Positions 1 to 10,300 of a stretch of DNA of 23,792 nt are shown piece by piece. Each line of letters begins with the position of its first letter. Position 1 is the stretch's first letter. This DNA comes from Pelargonium nanum (taxonomy: Eukaryota; Streptophyta; Magnoliopsida; Geraniales; Geraniaceae), in contig JAYMTF010001378.1 in NCBI GenBank assembly GCA_036897485.1, positions 1 through 23,792 of the forward strand. The letters are read 5' to 3'. A program made the position numbers and the translations under genes. The notes below the pieces were generated by a model that was not told the origin of the DNA, did not search any database, and was given only the letters and a program-made list of their open reading frames with translations.

Positions 1-786
1 TTTTTCTTTTGTCCAAAATGCTGAAAATGAACATAAATGCTATATATATATTCCATATATACATATATTCTAAGTGCTTCAAACTGGGTATTCTTATTCT
101 GAACATTTTTCTAATGGAGTACTTTTAACTTTTAAGCACCTGTATCCGATAGTCCTATTGGAACCGTTTATTCTTACTCTGGTAGAAAATCTTTATTTAT
201 TAAATATGAAAGAAGAAAGCAATTTATTTACAGGGTTTCTATTAAATTTTAATCAATATATATATATATGTATGTATATAATTAGTAGCTTCAAAATTAT
301 TCGTAAAAAAAAAAAGCTTCAAATTAGGTTTCTTTTAAAAAAAATTTTGAAGCAGGTTTCTTTTAAATTTTATTCCATATATAATACATTTTAATTTTAA
401 TATATAAAATGATAACTCTTTTGTTGACACATAAGCAACTTAAATGCTTAGTTATCAAATATTAGCATGGGTTAGGTAAATAAGATTGATGGTGCATTGA
501 TTTGAGAATTCAATTATTAAATGACACTGTTTAGGTAAAATTTTCCTAATTTTTGACAGCTAAGCATTAAATTGCCTAGGTGTAAAAATAAATCATTTAA
601 TGTATATGGTGAAATCATCCACTTGCTTATTAGACCAATGAAATCATTTAATGTCTATGAATCTTATTAGATCAATGAAATCATCCACTTGCTCTACTGA
701 GTGTAACATTATTCCCAACGCACACTTGACGAACCTAAACATTGAGAGGATTCTTATGATTCTTTTGCATCACGCACAATAAGCCG
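1..786. other. AT-rich intergenic sequence, no gene seen
   Basis: I find no convincing coding or RNA gene here. The stretch is AT-rich with short TA runs near 43-75 and 258-282. A weakly repeated phrase of the form GCTTCAAA..GGTTTCTTTT occurs around 77, 316 and 349. The open frame at 74-394 is leucine, isoleucine and lysine rich, has no recognisable domain and follows the base composition, so I do not call it. Positions 590-693 hold nested direct repeats, listed separately. Confidence 0.6.
590..693. repeat. Nested short direct repeats
   Basis: Three phrases each occur twice. AAATCATTTAATGTNTATG is at 590 and 641 with one difference. GAAATCATCCACTTGCT is at 611-627 and 677-693 and is identical. 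TTATTAGANCAATGAAATCA is at 627 and 664 with one difference. The spacings are not equal (51, 66 and 37 bp), so this is a rearranged local duplication rather than a simple tandem array. No function is suggested. Confidence 0.7.
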
Positions 787-849
787 GTGAATCTTGAAAA
801 AGTTGTTAAGAAGAGGTCAATTTGGTTCCCGGCCAACCTTACTCAACTA

Positions 850-1443
850 TGCAGAGAACCGGGATGCCGAATCAAAGGCAATGAGACCAGAACTTTTGTT
901 CCCACCCGCCCTCGAAGAGGCTCCAAGAAGATAAGTTGCATCTGGCAGTGGAACTGTAAAGCAGCAAAAGACCCGGGAGAATAAATTAACAATTTCACCA
1001 ATGTAACTAGTTCACTATGCAACTGTGAAATATGCAGTGAAACAACAGGCCAAAAGATTCTCCGATAAAATAGTCAAACTATACCGTGTGCTAAAAGTTT
1101 CAGGAGCGGTAAAAGACCACCAAGTCAGTGAGGTCTAAATGTGTTTGATGCTTACTCGACGGATGGATTACTAGGATCAGTATACTCTACCAAAGGTTCA
1201 TATATATATACGCAAGATCAAAATAAACACTATATTGCTTACTATTGTATTGTAAGGATTTTCAGGATTATTTGTTTCAATTCATGTAAATAGGTCTTCG
1301 CATACATTTGAGCTCAAGGTGAAGACATGGAAGACGTACCTTCTTTGTCTGATCAATGTTGCGCTTTGTGATTAACTCGTATTGTCCCTCCAAACAGGCG
1401 GGGTCAAAGCCGGATCCAGTCACCATGGATCATGGAATAGAAC
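850..1443 (-). ncRNA. Possible minus-strand spliced exons (3'UTR or lncRNA)
   Basis: On the minus strand, a segment from about 1443 down to 1340 is bounded by a good acceptor (TTTCTGTAG) and a good donor (AAG followed by GTACGT). A second segment starts near 957 after the acceptor GCTTTACAG. The first segment carries a short open frame starting MVTGSGFDPACLEGQYEL, but the spliced frame stops after about 40 more codons and matches no family I know. A possible donor GTATG|GTGAGC lies in the 3' flank of the lysine-rich gene near 2261. The exons could therefore be spliced 3'UTR of that gene, or an independent non-coding transcript. This rests on splice-like signals only. Confidence 0.25.
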
Positions 1444-1882
1444 TACAGAAATGACTGGTTCAGCTAGTATTAAATCTTATTTACCTCATACAAAGCAAAG
1501 GAGGAGACCAGAGAGAACAAGAACAGAAAAGTGATATCATATTCAGTAAACATTCAACAATACATGAGCTTTCTTGCAAAAGGAAATTGGAACATAATTT
1601 AAAAACCCCAACATCATGTAACAGACAAATTTGTCCCCACAAGGTCAAAACAGCATATTGCAAAGAAACAATATATGCTAGTAAATTCTACCGAAATGAG
1701 ATCCAACAGATAGCTTCTCATCCTTCGCTGAAATATATGAAGAATTCTGATTTTGCATAATCTTAAGCGTTAACTATATTACAGAGGCAATAAATTGCAA
1801 AATGACTTTAACTTTGGGTGTATCAATAACTGCCTTTCAATACTTCAACATCAAAACAAAGCTGAAAGAGAAAGTTTCCATG

Positions 1883-1913
<31 letters not shown>
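1883..1913. repeat. (TC)n(TA)n microsatellite
   Basis: About eight TC units run directly into about seven TA units. It is a compound dinucleotide microsatellite in intergenic or 3'-flanking sequence. It spuriously creates an open frame rich in Ser, Leu and Tyr. Confidence 0.9.
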
Positions 1914-2391
1914 GTCATCATGCACTTCTTCATAATCCCATGGAATCTATAAGAATAAAAATACAGAACAAAGCGGTTAACAAATCTATACCCAAATCAT
2001 GTCAAGCTTTAAGTGCAACTTCCAGCTTCACCAATTAGTTTACGTATGGTATTATCCAAAGAATTTGTACTCAGTTTGGTCTCTATCATGGTTAACATTC
2101 TTCATATTTCATAAAATCAGCATTCTCAATTCATTGCAAACATTATGTTCACAACCCATACGATAGTAAATAACAAATGTATGATCAAACTTGTCATCAC
2201 TAAATCTTAAGGCGATCAATAGCTAGACTTGTAAATTACAACGAGAAAAACATGTGCTCACCATACAAATTACATTGCAACCATTATCCCAAGTTATCTG
2301 AAGTACATTTGAGCCACAGATTGCTCTGAAGCAACTAAATCTCAGAAGCAACACCATTGTCCTCAAGATAGCACAACAATCGCCTTCAGCT

Positions 2392-3093
2392 CTAAGTTTT
2401 CCTCCTCTTCTTCTTGTTACTCCGCCGCTCCTCGGAGCCATCCATCCCTCCATCTTCAACCTCACCATTCTTTCTCTTCTGCTTCTTCTTCACCTCCATC
2501 TTTTCTTCATCAACTCCCATATTACCTCCATTTTGTGTCTTTTCCAATCCAACCCCATTATCAAATTGAGATCTTTCCCTTTTCTTCTCAATTTCCATCC
2601 TACCCCCAATTTCTCTCTCCCCAACTTGACCTTCATTATCTTCAACATAAACAATTTTACCCCTTTCCTTCTTCTTAATCCTATTTCTCTCACTCTCCAT
2701 TCCCAAATTGTCCTCAGATCCATGCCTCAAATCTTGACCAACATCACTAAACTCAAGCTTCTCTTTCCTTTTCTTTTTCTTGTGCTTCTTTTCCCCAATT
2801 TCTCCAATTGGTTCTTGACCTAGCTCAGTGACCAAATCGAGGCTCTGAGTCGGGTACTCTTTAACAACAGTCTGTGCATCGTGACTTCGTTTTTGGGTTC
2901 CGGATTTCGAAGAGTATTTGAGTTCCTTGTGGAGCTGAACAAGCTCGTCGAACGAGACGGAGGCGCGTCCGAGGTACGCGCGGACGGCATGAGAGGCGCC
3001 ATTGTTGGTGGAGACGAACTTGGAGATGATTGAGGATGCTTTGGAGAGGGAAATTGGCTTCGAGGAGACGACTTGCCCGGAAATTGTTTTCAT
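2392..3093 (-). CDS. Lysine-rich, probably nucleolar protein (At5g60030-like)
   Basis: A 233-residue single-exon protein. The N-terminal 60 residues are ordinary folded-type sequence (SKASSIISKFVSTNNGASHA, then a segment around SFDELVQLHKEL), and this is probably the conserved part. From about residue 100 the protein becomes strongly charged, with basic clusters at about 102-112 (KKHKKKKRKEK), 203-209 and 227-232 (KKKRRK at the C terminus), separated by Glu/Asp-rich stretches. Such tracts are typical nuclear or nucleolar targeting signals in plant basic proteins. The start is the first ATG after a telo-box-like TAAACCCTAG at 3111-3120 in the 5' leader. It lies head to head with NRPC1, about 1.3 kb away. 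The position next to NRPC1 recalls Arabidopsis At5g60030. Biochemical function is unknown; nucleolar location is inferred from composition. Confidence 0.75.
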   Translation of the reverse strand: MKTISGQVVSSKPISLSKASSIISKFVSTNNGASHAVRAYLGRASVSFDELVQLHKELKYSSKSGTQKRSHDAQTVVKEYPTQSLDLVTELGQEPIGEIGEKKHKKKKRKEKLEFSDVGQDLRHGSEDNLGMESERNRIKKKERGKIVYVEDNEGQVGEREIGGRMEIEKKRERSQFDNGVGLEKTQNGGNMGVDEEKMEVKKKQKRKNGEVEDGGMDGSEERRSNKKKRRKT

Positions 3094-3110
3094 TGAATCG
3101 ACAAATCAAT

Positions 3111-3120
3111 CTAGGGTTTA
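3111..3120 (-). promoter_or_regulatory. Telo-box-like motif in leader of lysine-rich gene
   Basis: Read on the minus strand this is TAAACCCTAG, ending 18 bases before the ATG, so it probably falls in the 5'UTR. It carries the same AAACCCTA core as the element upstream of NRPC1, which fits shared growth-linked expression of two nuclear, possibly nucleolar-related genes. Confidence 0.4.
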
Positions 3121-4306
3121 TGTTCTTGAAATTGGGATTTTTGCGGTTTCAAATAAATAGCTTCCAAGCCGCAGGCGCGGAGGCGAGCTCAAGACAAGCG
3201 CGCGGTCTCAATTAGTGTGTCATTGCTTTAACCTTAATATTAGTTGTTTTATATACAACAGTCAAATAAAATCACGTCGAATTCTTTACGATCATGAGTA
3301 TAGATACTTTTTTCTTTCAGTTTTTCTGTAAATTTGCGATTGACATCTTTAAGCCGTTTTATCATACTCAGTCTAATCCCCATTTGAGAGTAAGTCACTG
3401 TTAAAGCTCATCCCTCTCCCCAAAGATGTGTTGAGCTGAGATCGAACGCAAACGTATATATATATACTCTTTCACCCGTAAAAACAATAGATATTTTTTT
3501 CATTTTATATACTTATTTATCAAATAAACTCGTATATGCTTATAAGATTCTCTATCAATTCATTATCTACCATGGTATTTGATATGTCCCATTTTCATTA
3601 TAATAAAGATGTATATTTTACGATAATGTGAAATTCAAAGTAAACATCCCAATTTGCACTTGAAAAACATCCTTCACATGGTGCGCACACCTAATTTTGA
3701 AGATTCAAATTAGCTCTAAGTCTATTAGTGAAAGTTGTAAGAAGTCTATAATACAATGTTCAATTTTATACGGACAAAACACACATTGTTATTGCAATTC
3801 TTTTGGCACGATAAAAAAATCCAACGCCACACAACTTTGCTTCTCTTTCCTTGACCCATTCATGCTTCTTCATTTGTTACGTATCTTTCATCTTTCAAAT
3901 AGCTCGACTAGCAACAATGTTAGCAATCACTTAACGACTACCATTAGTTATATTACAAATACTAATTTGACCACAATAAAGTTTTGTATACCATTGGTCA
4001 CAACAATTCTCAAATGAAAAAGTAAAAATTGTCACTCATACCAAATAAGTATTTTTTCCAATTTAATCCCAAATTTGAGCACTCCTTAATAATCAAACTA
4101 GAACACCTCCTTCCTAAGTCGGTTAGTACTAGTAAGCAGTAACAGGAGGAGACCACTGTCGTACGTTGATGTCGCAGTCTCGTCCTGGTTTTATAGTAAC
4201 TGAACCATAACTAAAACCAAGAGCGTCTGGTTCCGCGGTTTGCGCAATCAAAAAACCCAAAGCTTCAGTTTTTATTTCTTAAACCCTCCCATCCCCAACC
4301 CAACGC

Positions 4307-4316
4307 AAAACCCTAG
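4307..4316 (+). promoter_or_regulatory. Telo-box-like motif upstream of NRPC1
   Basis: AAAACCCTAG contains the AAACCCTA core known as the telo-box in plants, a motif enriched near the transcription start of translation and growth-related genes. It lies about 76 bases upstream of the NRPC1 ATG, followed by a CT-rich leader. A matching motif lies just upstream of the divergent gene. The function here is inferred. Confidence 0.45.
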
Positions 4317-4391
4317 CCCCTCCCTCTCTCTTCGACGTTCAAATCGAACCCAAAACAAAGGCACAGTACAGTTTTTGATTCTCCATCGAAC

Positions 4392-7300
4392 ATGAAAAAA
4401 GTGGCAGACATTCAGTTCACCAAGGAGCCTTACATTGAGGATGTCGGGCCACGAAAAATGTAAGACCTTTTCATCGTATTCATGTGTGCGATTGTTTTGT
4501 TTCAATCTAGAATGTCGAATTGATTGTTTACAATGATGGGTTTGGGTTTTATTTGTATTTCTGCAGAAAAAGCATGAAGTTTTGTACGTTGTCTGGGTCC
4601 GAGATACAGAAAGCGGCTGAGGTTCAAGTGTGGAGAGGCCAGTACTATGACTCGTCCAGAAAACCCATTGAGAATGGCTTATTGGATCCTCACATGGTAT
4701 GCTCTAATTTATAAACTAGAACAATTGTTTACACTTTTGAATTTGAGTGCTGTGTCATTATCAATTGTATAGAGAAACTTTGATTTCTTAAGCTGTAATT
4801 TGGTGTTGCGGAGTGTAGTTAAGACTGATGATATAGAGAATAAGAGAAACTTTGGTGAAATCGAAACAAATGTTAAATTAGTATTTTGGGAGCTCATTAC
4901 TCGGTAATCATTGGATGGTTGAGAGCCTGCATTGATTTGTTGGCTTATTATTTCTATAGAGAATCCATTTATATTCCGTAGTCATCTGAGGAAGAAAGGG
5001 TTTGGTTATGTGTTAACAAGCAATTCAAATTGTGTAACTTATTACTTGCTCCCAGTGCCACCTCTTCTTTACATAACGCTATGGAACCTAAATTTTCGTT
5101 ACTGGAAGTTACTGAATTTAGAATCTATTATATTATTGCAATTACTGTAATTGCACTTTTTTTGCTTCTTTGCCGAAAGATTTGAAGACAACTCAATTTT
5201 GTGCATTTTTAGGGCCCTGCAAACAAAGGTTGTATTTGTGATACATGCCAAGGAGGTTTTCAAGAATGTCCAGGGCATTTTGGATACCTGAATCTTGCCC
5301 TCCCTACCTTTCACGAAGGTTATTTGGGTACCATTGTTAACATTTTGAAGTGCATATGTAAGGTTAGTAGACTATTGAATCTATTATTTTTGTATAGATC
5401 CTTTTTATTAAAACATGGAACTTTGTTTTGGGCTTATGCCATGTGAAGGGTAGCCAGTTTGGCAGAGTTGAACCATGGTAAGGATTGGTAGGGGCATCCT
5501 GTTAGTGATTCATTTGTTCATGCTTTATGCTTACCCTATTTTAGTTCAGATTCCTTAACTTGAATTCAACTTATCTTTTGACTGAGTGCAGTAATGATGA
5601 ATTGATGCATTAAAGACAAAATACAATAGTTACTTTCTCTGTTTTGTACCTTATTCAGTTTCCTCTCTTCCTCCCCAAATTCTATTTGTCCCAATATGTA
5701 TGCCCACGACTAAACAATCAAAGAATTAAACTCCCCTACATCAACATCATATATAAATGCACATGTAGGCGAGGTGTTTCTACAAGCATGTATGTATTGT
5801 GTGTTTATGTACGCTTTGCTTTCAGTTTTTTAACATACTATGCAATTAACCAAATCTGTGTCCTTGTGCCTGTGTGTGCTGCAGTGGTATGTTTTTATTT
5901 ATATGTCTAGGTATCTATGCATACATATGGCCCAAACATGTGTATTTTGTGTACAATTTTTTGATAAATATAACATGAGGTTCACAATATTTATGTGGAT
6001 TTTTATGTATATGTACCTATAAGTATATTTATGCAAGATTACATGTACAAGTTACATATTCATCATTGAAATATAAGTAATTTGTGTTTATAGGCACTCT
6101 TAGAATTAACGCAGCGTCTAATATTTTACATGTAATTAGGATCACTCTCCAATATGACATTTACTATCCTAAAGATTTAGGAATATATATGTATACTCTG
6201 CTGTTTTCCCTCCTAATTTGGGGACTTCCACTTGTATGTAATATAAATGCACGAGGAAAACTGAGGATACATATCATACTTCATAAAACAGGAGAATAGT
6301 CAAACTCAACTATTGATAGAGCATGTCTTTGAAGTATGATGAATTATCATTCATCTCTTTCCCTCTCTCTCTCTCTCTCTCTCTCTTCCTCATCTTTGTA
6401 CTAAAAAGGTTATAGGAAATAAAAGGAATGGTTTTGAGCCCCAATAGTTTTTTTTGGTTATATACCGTAAGGGTGTCTCCAAGCAAATTTTTTGTGCATT
6501 TTCAAACTATTCCCTCACCGAGCGATTTTGAGGGTGCACCCCGACATCGTCCTGGTGCTTTCAAATTCAAGGAAATATCTCTAGGGTGCTGGCCCCAAGG
6601 TTTAAACCGGGGTGGATATGGAGGGAGCAAACCACCTTGACCACTAGGCCAACCCCTTGGGGTATTGATCTCGATAGTTTTCTCTGATACAAGTCTTGTG
6701 GTCACTGCATGCCTTTTTGAAATTCCTAAATTTTTGTGTTGCTTGTCATCTGTGTTCTAAATGCATACTTTGCTTGTCAGTCATGTTCGCGTATACTCAT
6801 GGAAGAGAAGAAACGTGAAGAAAATTTGAAGAAGATGAGAAATCCCAAGCTAGATAACCAGAAGAAGGAGAACTTACTGAAAGAGATTATTAAAAAGAAT
6901 AATACTGCAACAACTTGCACTAGATGTGGATATGAAAATGGTTTGTTCTCTAATTTTTATTTTGATGTCTAGTTATAGTCCCATGATTTGATGTTTGTCA
7001 TTGTTAATTTTACTCCACAAAACTGAAAAGAAATAGAATTTTAAGGAAATAGATCAGAAAATAGCACTGTAGATGAAATTGAACATAATTGTGTAACAAA
7101 ATAGATCTACCAATAAATATACATTGGAGTTAGAATGTCGACTACACAAATTCGATCAGCAATCCGTGGAGCCTTTTAATGATCTTCGTTGATAGGTATG
7201 ATCAATATTAGCCCTCTTACGGACAGATTCTATAGATGACTCAAGGAAATGAATGTTTTAGGTCTAGCTTGAATGCACCTCAAATAGTGCTTATAGTCAG

Positions 7301-10300
7301 GGCACTCAAGGACACCACATCTAGGATCTTTCTCAGTTATTTTCTTTCTTTCTTTCTTTCCTTCATGACCTAACCTAAGTATTTACTGCCGATGTTGTAG
7401 CAAAATCCTTTTTGAAGTTCATTTATAAATTAATTATTTGTTTATACATTTGTTAAGATATGTAGTTTTTATGCTTCAGGCTGCCTTTTGAATCATTGAT
7501 GTAAAGGATTCATTTGTACTGGTTCTTACTTTTTCTTCTTTTATTGAGATCCTTGTTTGTTCTTTTTAAGCTTTGGTTCTCTGAGGTTCTTTTCTTTGAA
7601 CTTGAAGAGCCTATAATGTTTTACCCAATGCCATTGTATATGCTAGTTGATTATTGATCATTTGTGGGTATTATTTTATAGTTTATTACTTCATTCTCTG
7701 CAACGCTAGTCTACTACTTTGGCGTGTTGCTCCCCCACCATGACCCTCCGTCATTTTCCTTCATTTCCTGAAAGTGTAAAATGCTTTTCGTCAACTATTT
7801 TGATTTTAGGGAAAATGCCTTATTCTCTGTAGTTGTTGGAGAGTTCAGTCTTAGAGTTTGCAGCTTCTGTTTTGTAAGATGGTTAGGGTCTTACGGCCTT
7901 TACCAAAATGCGGTTTGGTGACTGTTTTACCCGTAATGATTGCAGGCACAGTGAGAAAAAATCTAGGGAAATTTGGCATTTTGTACAAAGGTACTGATGG
8001 TTTTCATAAAGAACGTGCAGCAGCAATTTCTCACACAAAAGAATCAAAGACATCCTTGAAGACGGATTCGTTAATTAACCCTGCCAAGATTTACTCTCTT
8101 TTTAGTAGAATGTTGGATGAGGTATACTATCCCCACCTCTGTTCTTTCTTTGGAATTTTGTTTTATTAAATACAAAACTAGTGTTTGAAGTATGGTGATT
8201 CGTGGTTGCATTCATTGTCAAATGTTGAAGAAAACTTAATTATTATGTCTCTAAGTTATTTACTTAATCATATCCTTCCATAGCTCCTCTATTTGATAAA
8301 ATGTGGTCTTCTTTTCACTACAGGACTGTGAATTGCTTTGTCTTTCTGACAGACCAGAGAAGCTTCTCATAACGACTATTCCTGTGCCTCCAATAGCTAT
8401 TCGTCCTTCTGTTATTGTGGATGGATCACAAAGGTATATAGTCAGCATAATATTTAAGCATTTCTCTTACTCTCACTTTACTGTTCATAGGACAACATTC
8501 TTATGTATCATTCTACTGTCAATGGCATAAAAAACTTTAAATGATGCTTTAAGGATCTCATACCTTGTTGCAGCAATGAAAATGACATTACAGAGAGGTT
8601 GAAAAGAATTATTCAAGCAAATGCTATGCTTCATAAGGAGTTACAAGAAGCGAGTGCCACTAATAATTGTCTGGTATGTCTGAAACTTGTCAAATGTGAC
8701 TGAACAGAATCATGGTAAAAATAATGAGCAATAGTATAGAAGTTGTTGTTTGGTAGAAATATGATAAAATGCCATGTCATGTTGTTCTTAAATTAGTAAA
8801 TCAGACTATTACGTTAGAACATGTATATGAAATTATTTGTGCAGAATTAAATATTTAAATCTTTGTGTGGACATTACTGTATATCAGGAGATGAACATGC
8901 CAAATATTCAAATTTTCATTTGTGTATATATTGTATTGCATGTATCTCTCAAATGTTAGACCCATCTATGTTCCTGAAACGTTTTTCAATATCTGGAGAC
9001 TAGAGACTGTATATCATATTTATTGCGAAACACATAAATAGGGTTGATCCCATGCTGCAAGGGTTTGTTTCTAAGTCTAAATGCATTTGGATATCCTATT
9101 TGCATACTTGGGTTTGAAATCTACCATTGTAGGCCCCTTAGGGAGCTATTGGGTATGCTGTCTGTATATTAATTTTGTTTCAAATACAGCATTCTCCAAC
9201 ATGGTCCTCACAGATGAACCTGGAATTTAAGTCTCCTTTAGTCTCTGAGCATGACATTGATATGTTTTTTCCTAAGTTTGTTTGTCTATTTTATATTATT
9301 TAGGACAACTGGGAGCAGCTTCAATGCGATGTTGCATACTATATTAACAGTGATGTTAAAGGTTTTCCAATTAAATATCTATCCGACCGGCAATTAGCTG
9401 GTTTTAGTCAGCGTCTGAAAGGGAAGAATGGACGTTTTCGTGGGAACTTGTCTGGGAAACGTGTTGAGTTTACTGGCAGGACAGTTATATCTCCTGATCC
9501 TAATCTCAAAATTACTGAGGTCAGTCATTGCAGTGAATCATGATTGATTTTGTAGCTGCACATATGTTTTTCCTTCTGATTTTTTCTACTTAATTCACTG
9601 GGTCCAGGTTGCAATTCCTATCCATATGGCTCGGATATTAACTTATCCTGAACGTGTTTCCCATCACAATATAGAGAAGTTGAGGCAGTGTGTCCGCAAC
9701 GGACCTAACAAGTATCCTGGTGCAAGGATGGTTCGCCAGCCTGATGGTGAAATGAGGTGTGTGGTGCTTTTCCCCTTGATTGAGATATGCTCGTTGTTAT
9801 CATGTAGTAAAATGCCTACTTTTTTTCTGCAGGCACTTGATGTTTTCAGCCAGGAAACACATTGCTGATGAATTAAAATATGGATATGTAGTTGATCGTC
9901 ATCTGGAAGATGGGGATGTTGTTCTTTTCAATAGACAACCAAGCTTGCATCGGATGTCTATAATGTCCCATAGGGTGATTGCAATTGATTTGAAGTAGGT
10001 TACTTTGCTTTACAAAGTATTATTTCCTTTTGATTTATATATTTTCTTTGTCTATGTAGGCAAGGATTATGCCATGGAGGACACTTAGATTCAATGAGTC
10101 TGTTTGCAATCCATATAATGCTGATTTTGATGGTGACGAGATGAATATGCATGTACCACAAACAGAAGAGGCTCGAACAGAGGCTCTTATGTTGATGGGG
10201 GTAAATTAATTTATTTCTGACTTGCATATCATGTATATTGTACCTTTGATAATCATCATGATTGACATCTGAGAAGTGTGGTTTACTTGCTCTTAATCAT

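Larger units (their letters stand above)
3094..4391. promoter_or_regulatory. Divergent intergenic region
   Basis: This 1.3-kb spacer must carry the promoters of the lysine-rich gene (leftward) and NRPC1 (rightward). It is AT-rich in the middle. A plus-strand open frame at 3697-4017 has no domain and looks like noise. Near each gene is a telo-box-like element: TAAACCCTAG on the minus strand at 3111-3120, and AAAACCCTAG on the plus strand at 4307-4316. The pyrimidine-rich stretch at 4311-4335 looks like NRPC1 5'UTR. I see no confident TATA box for either gene. Confidence 0.5.

Noticed and set aside
74..394. Open frame of 106 codons at the left edge
   Set aside because: AT-rich composition, Leu/Ile/Lys/Tyr-biased product, TA runs inside the frame and no domain; no support as a gene.
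787..984. Open frame of 65 codons with several Arg/Lys and Cys residues
   Set aside because: It begins at GTG, not ATG, and matches no family I know. The same interval has better splice-like signals on the opposite strand.
1481..1663. Minus-strand 60-codon hydrophobic frame
   Set aside because: Short, no domain, and located where an intron would fall if the neighbouring minus-strand exons are real.
3697..4017. 106-codon frame in the divergent spacer
   Set aside because: Ser/Thr/Ile/Asn-rich low-complexity product with no domain and no promoter or splice context.
9149..9199. Imperfect inverted repeat in NRPC1 intron 7 resembling a small MITE (TTGGGTATGCTGT and ACAGCATTCTCCAA)
   Set aside because: Arms are short with mismatches and I could find no target-site duplication, so a transposon call is not supported.
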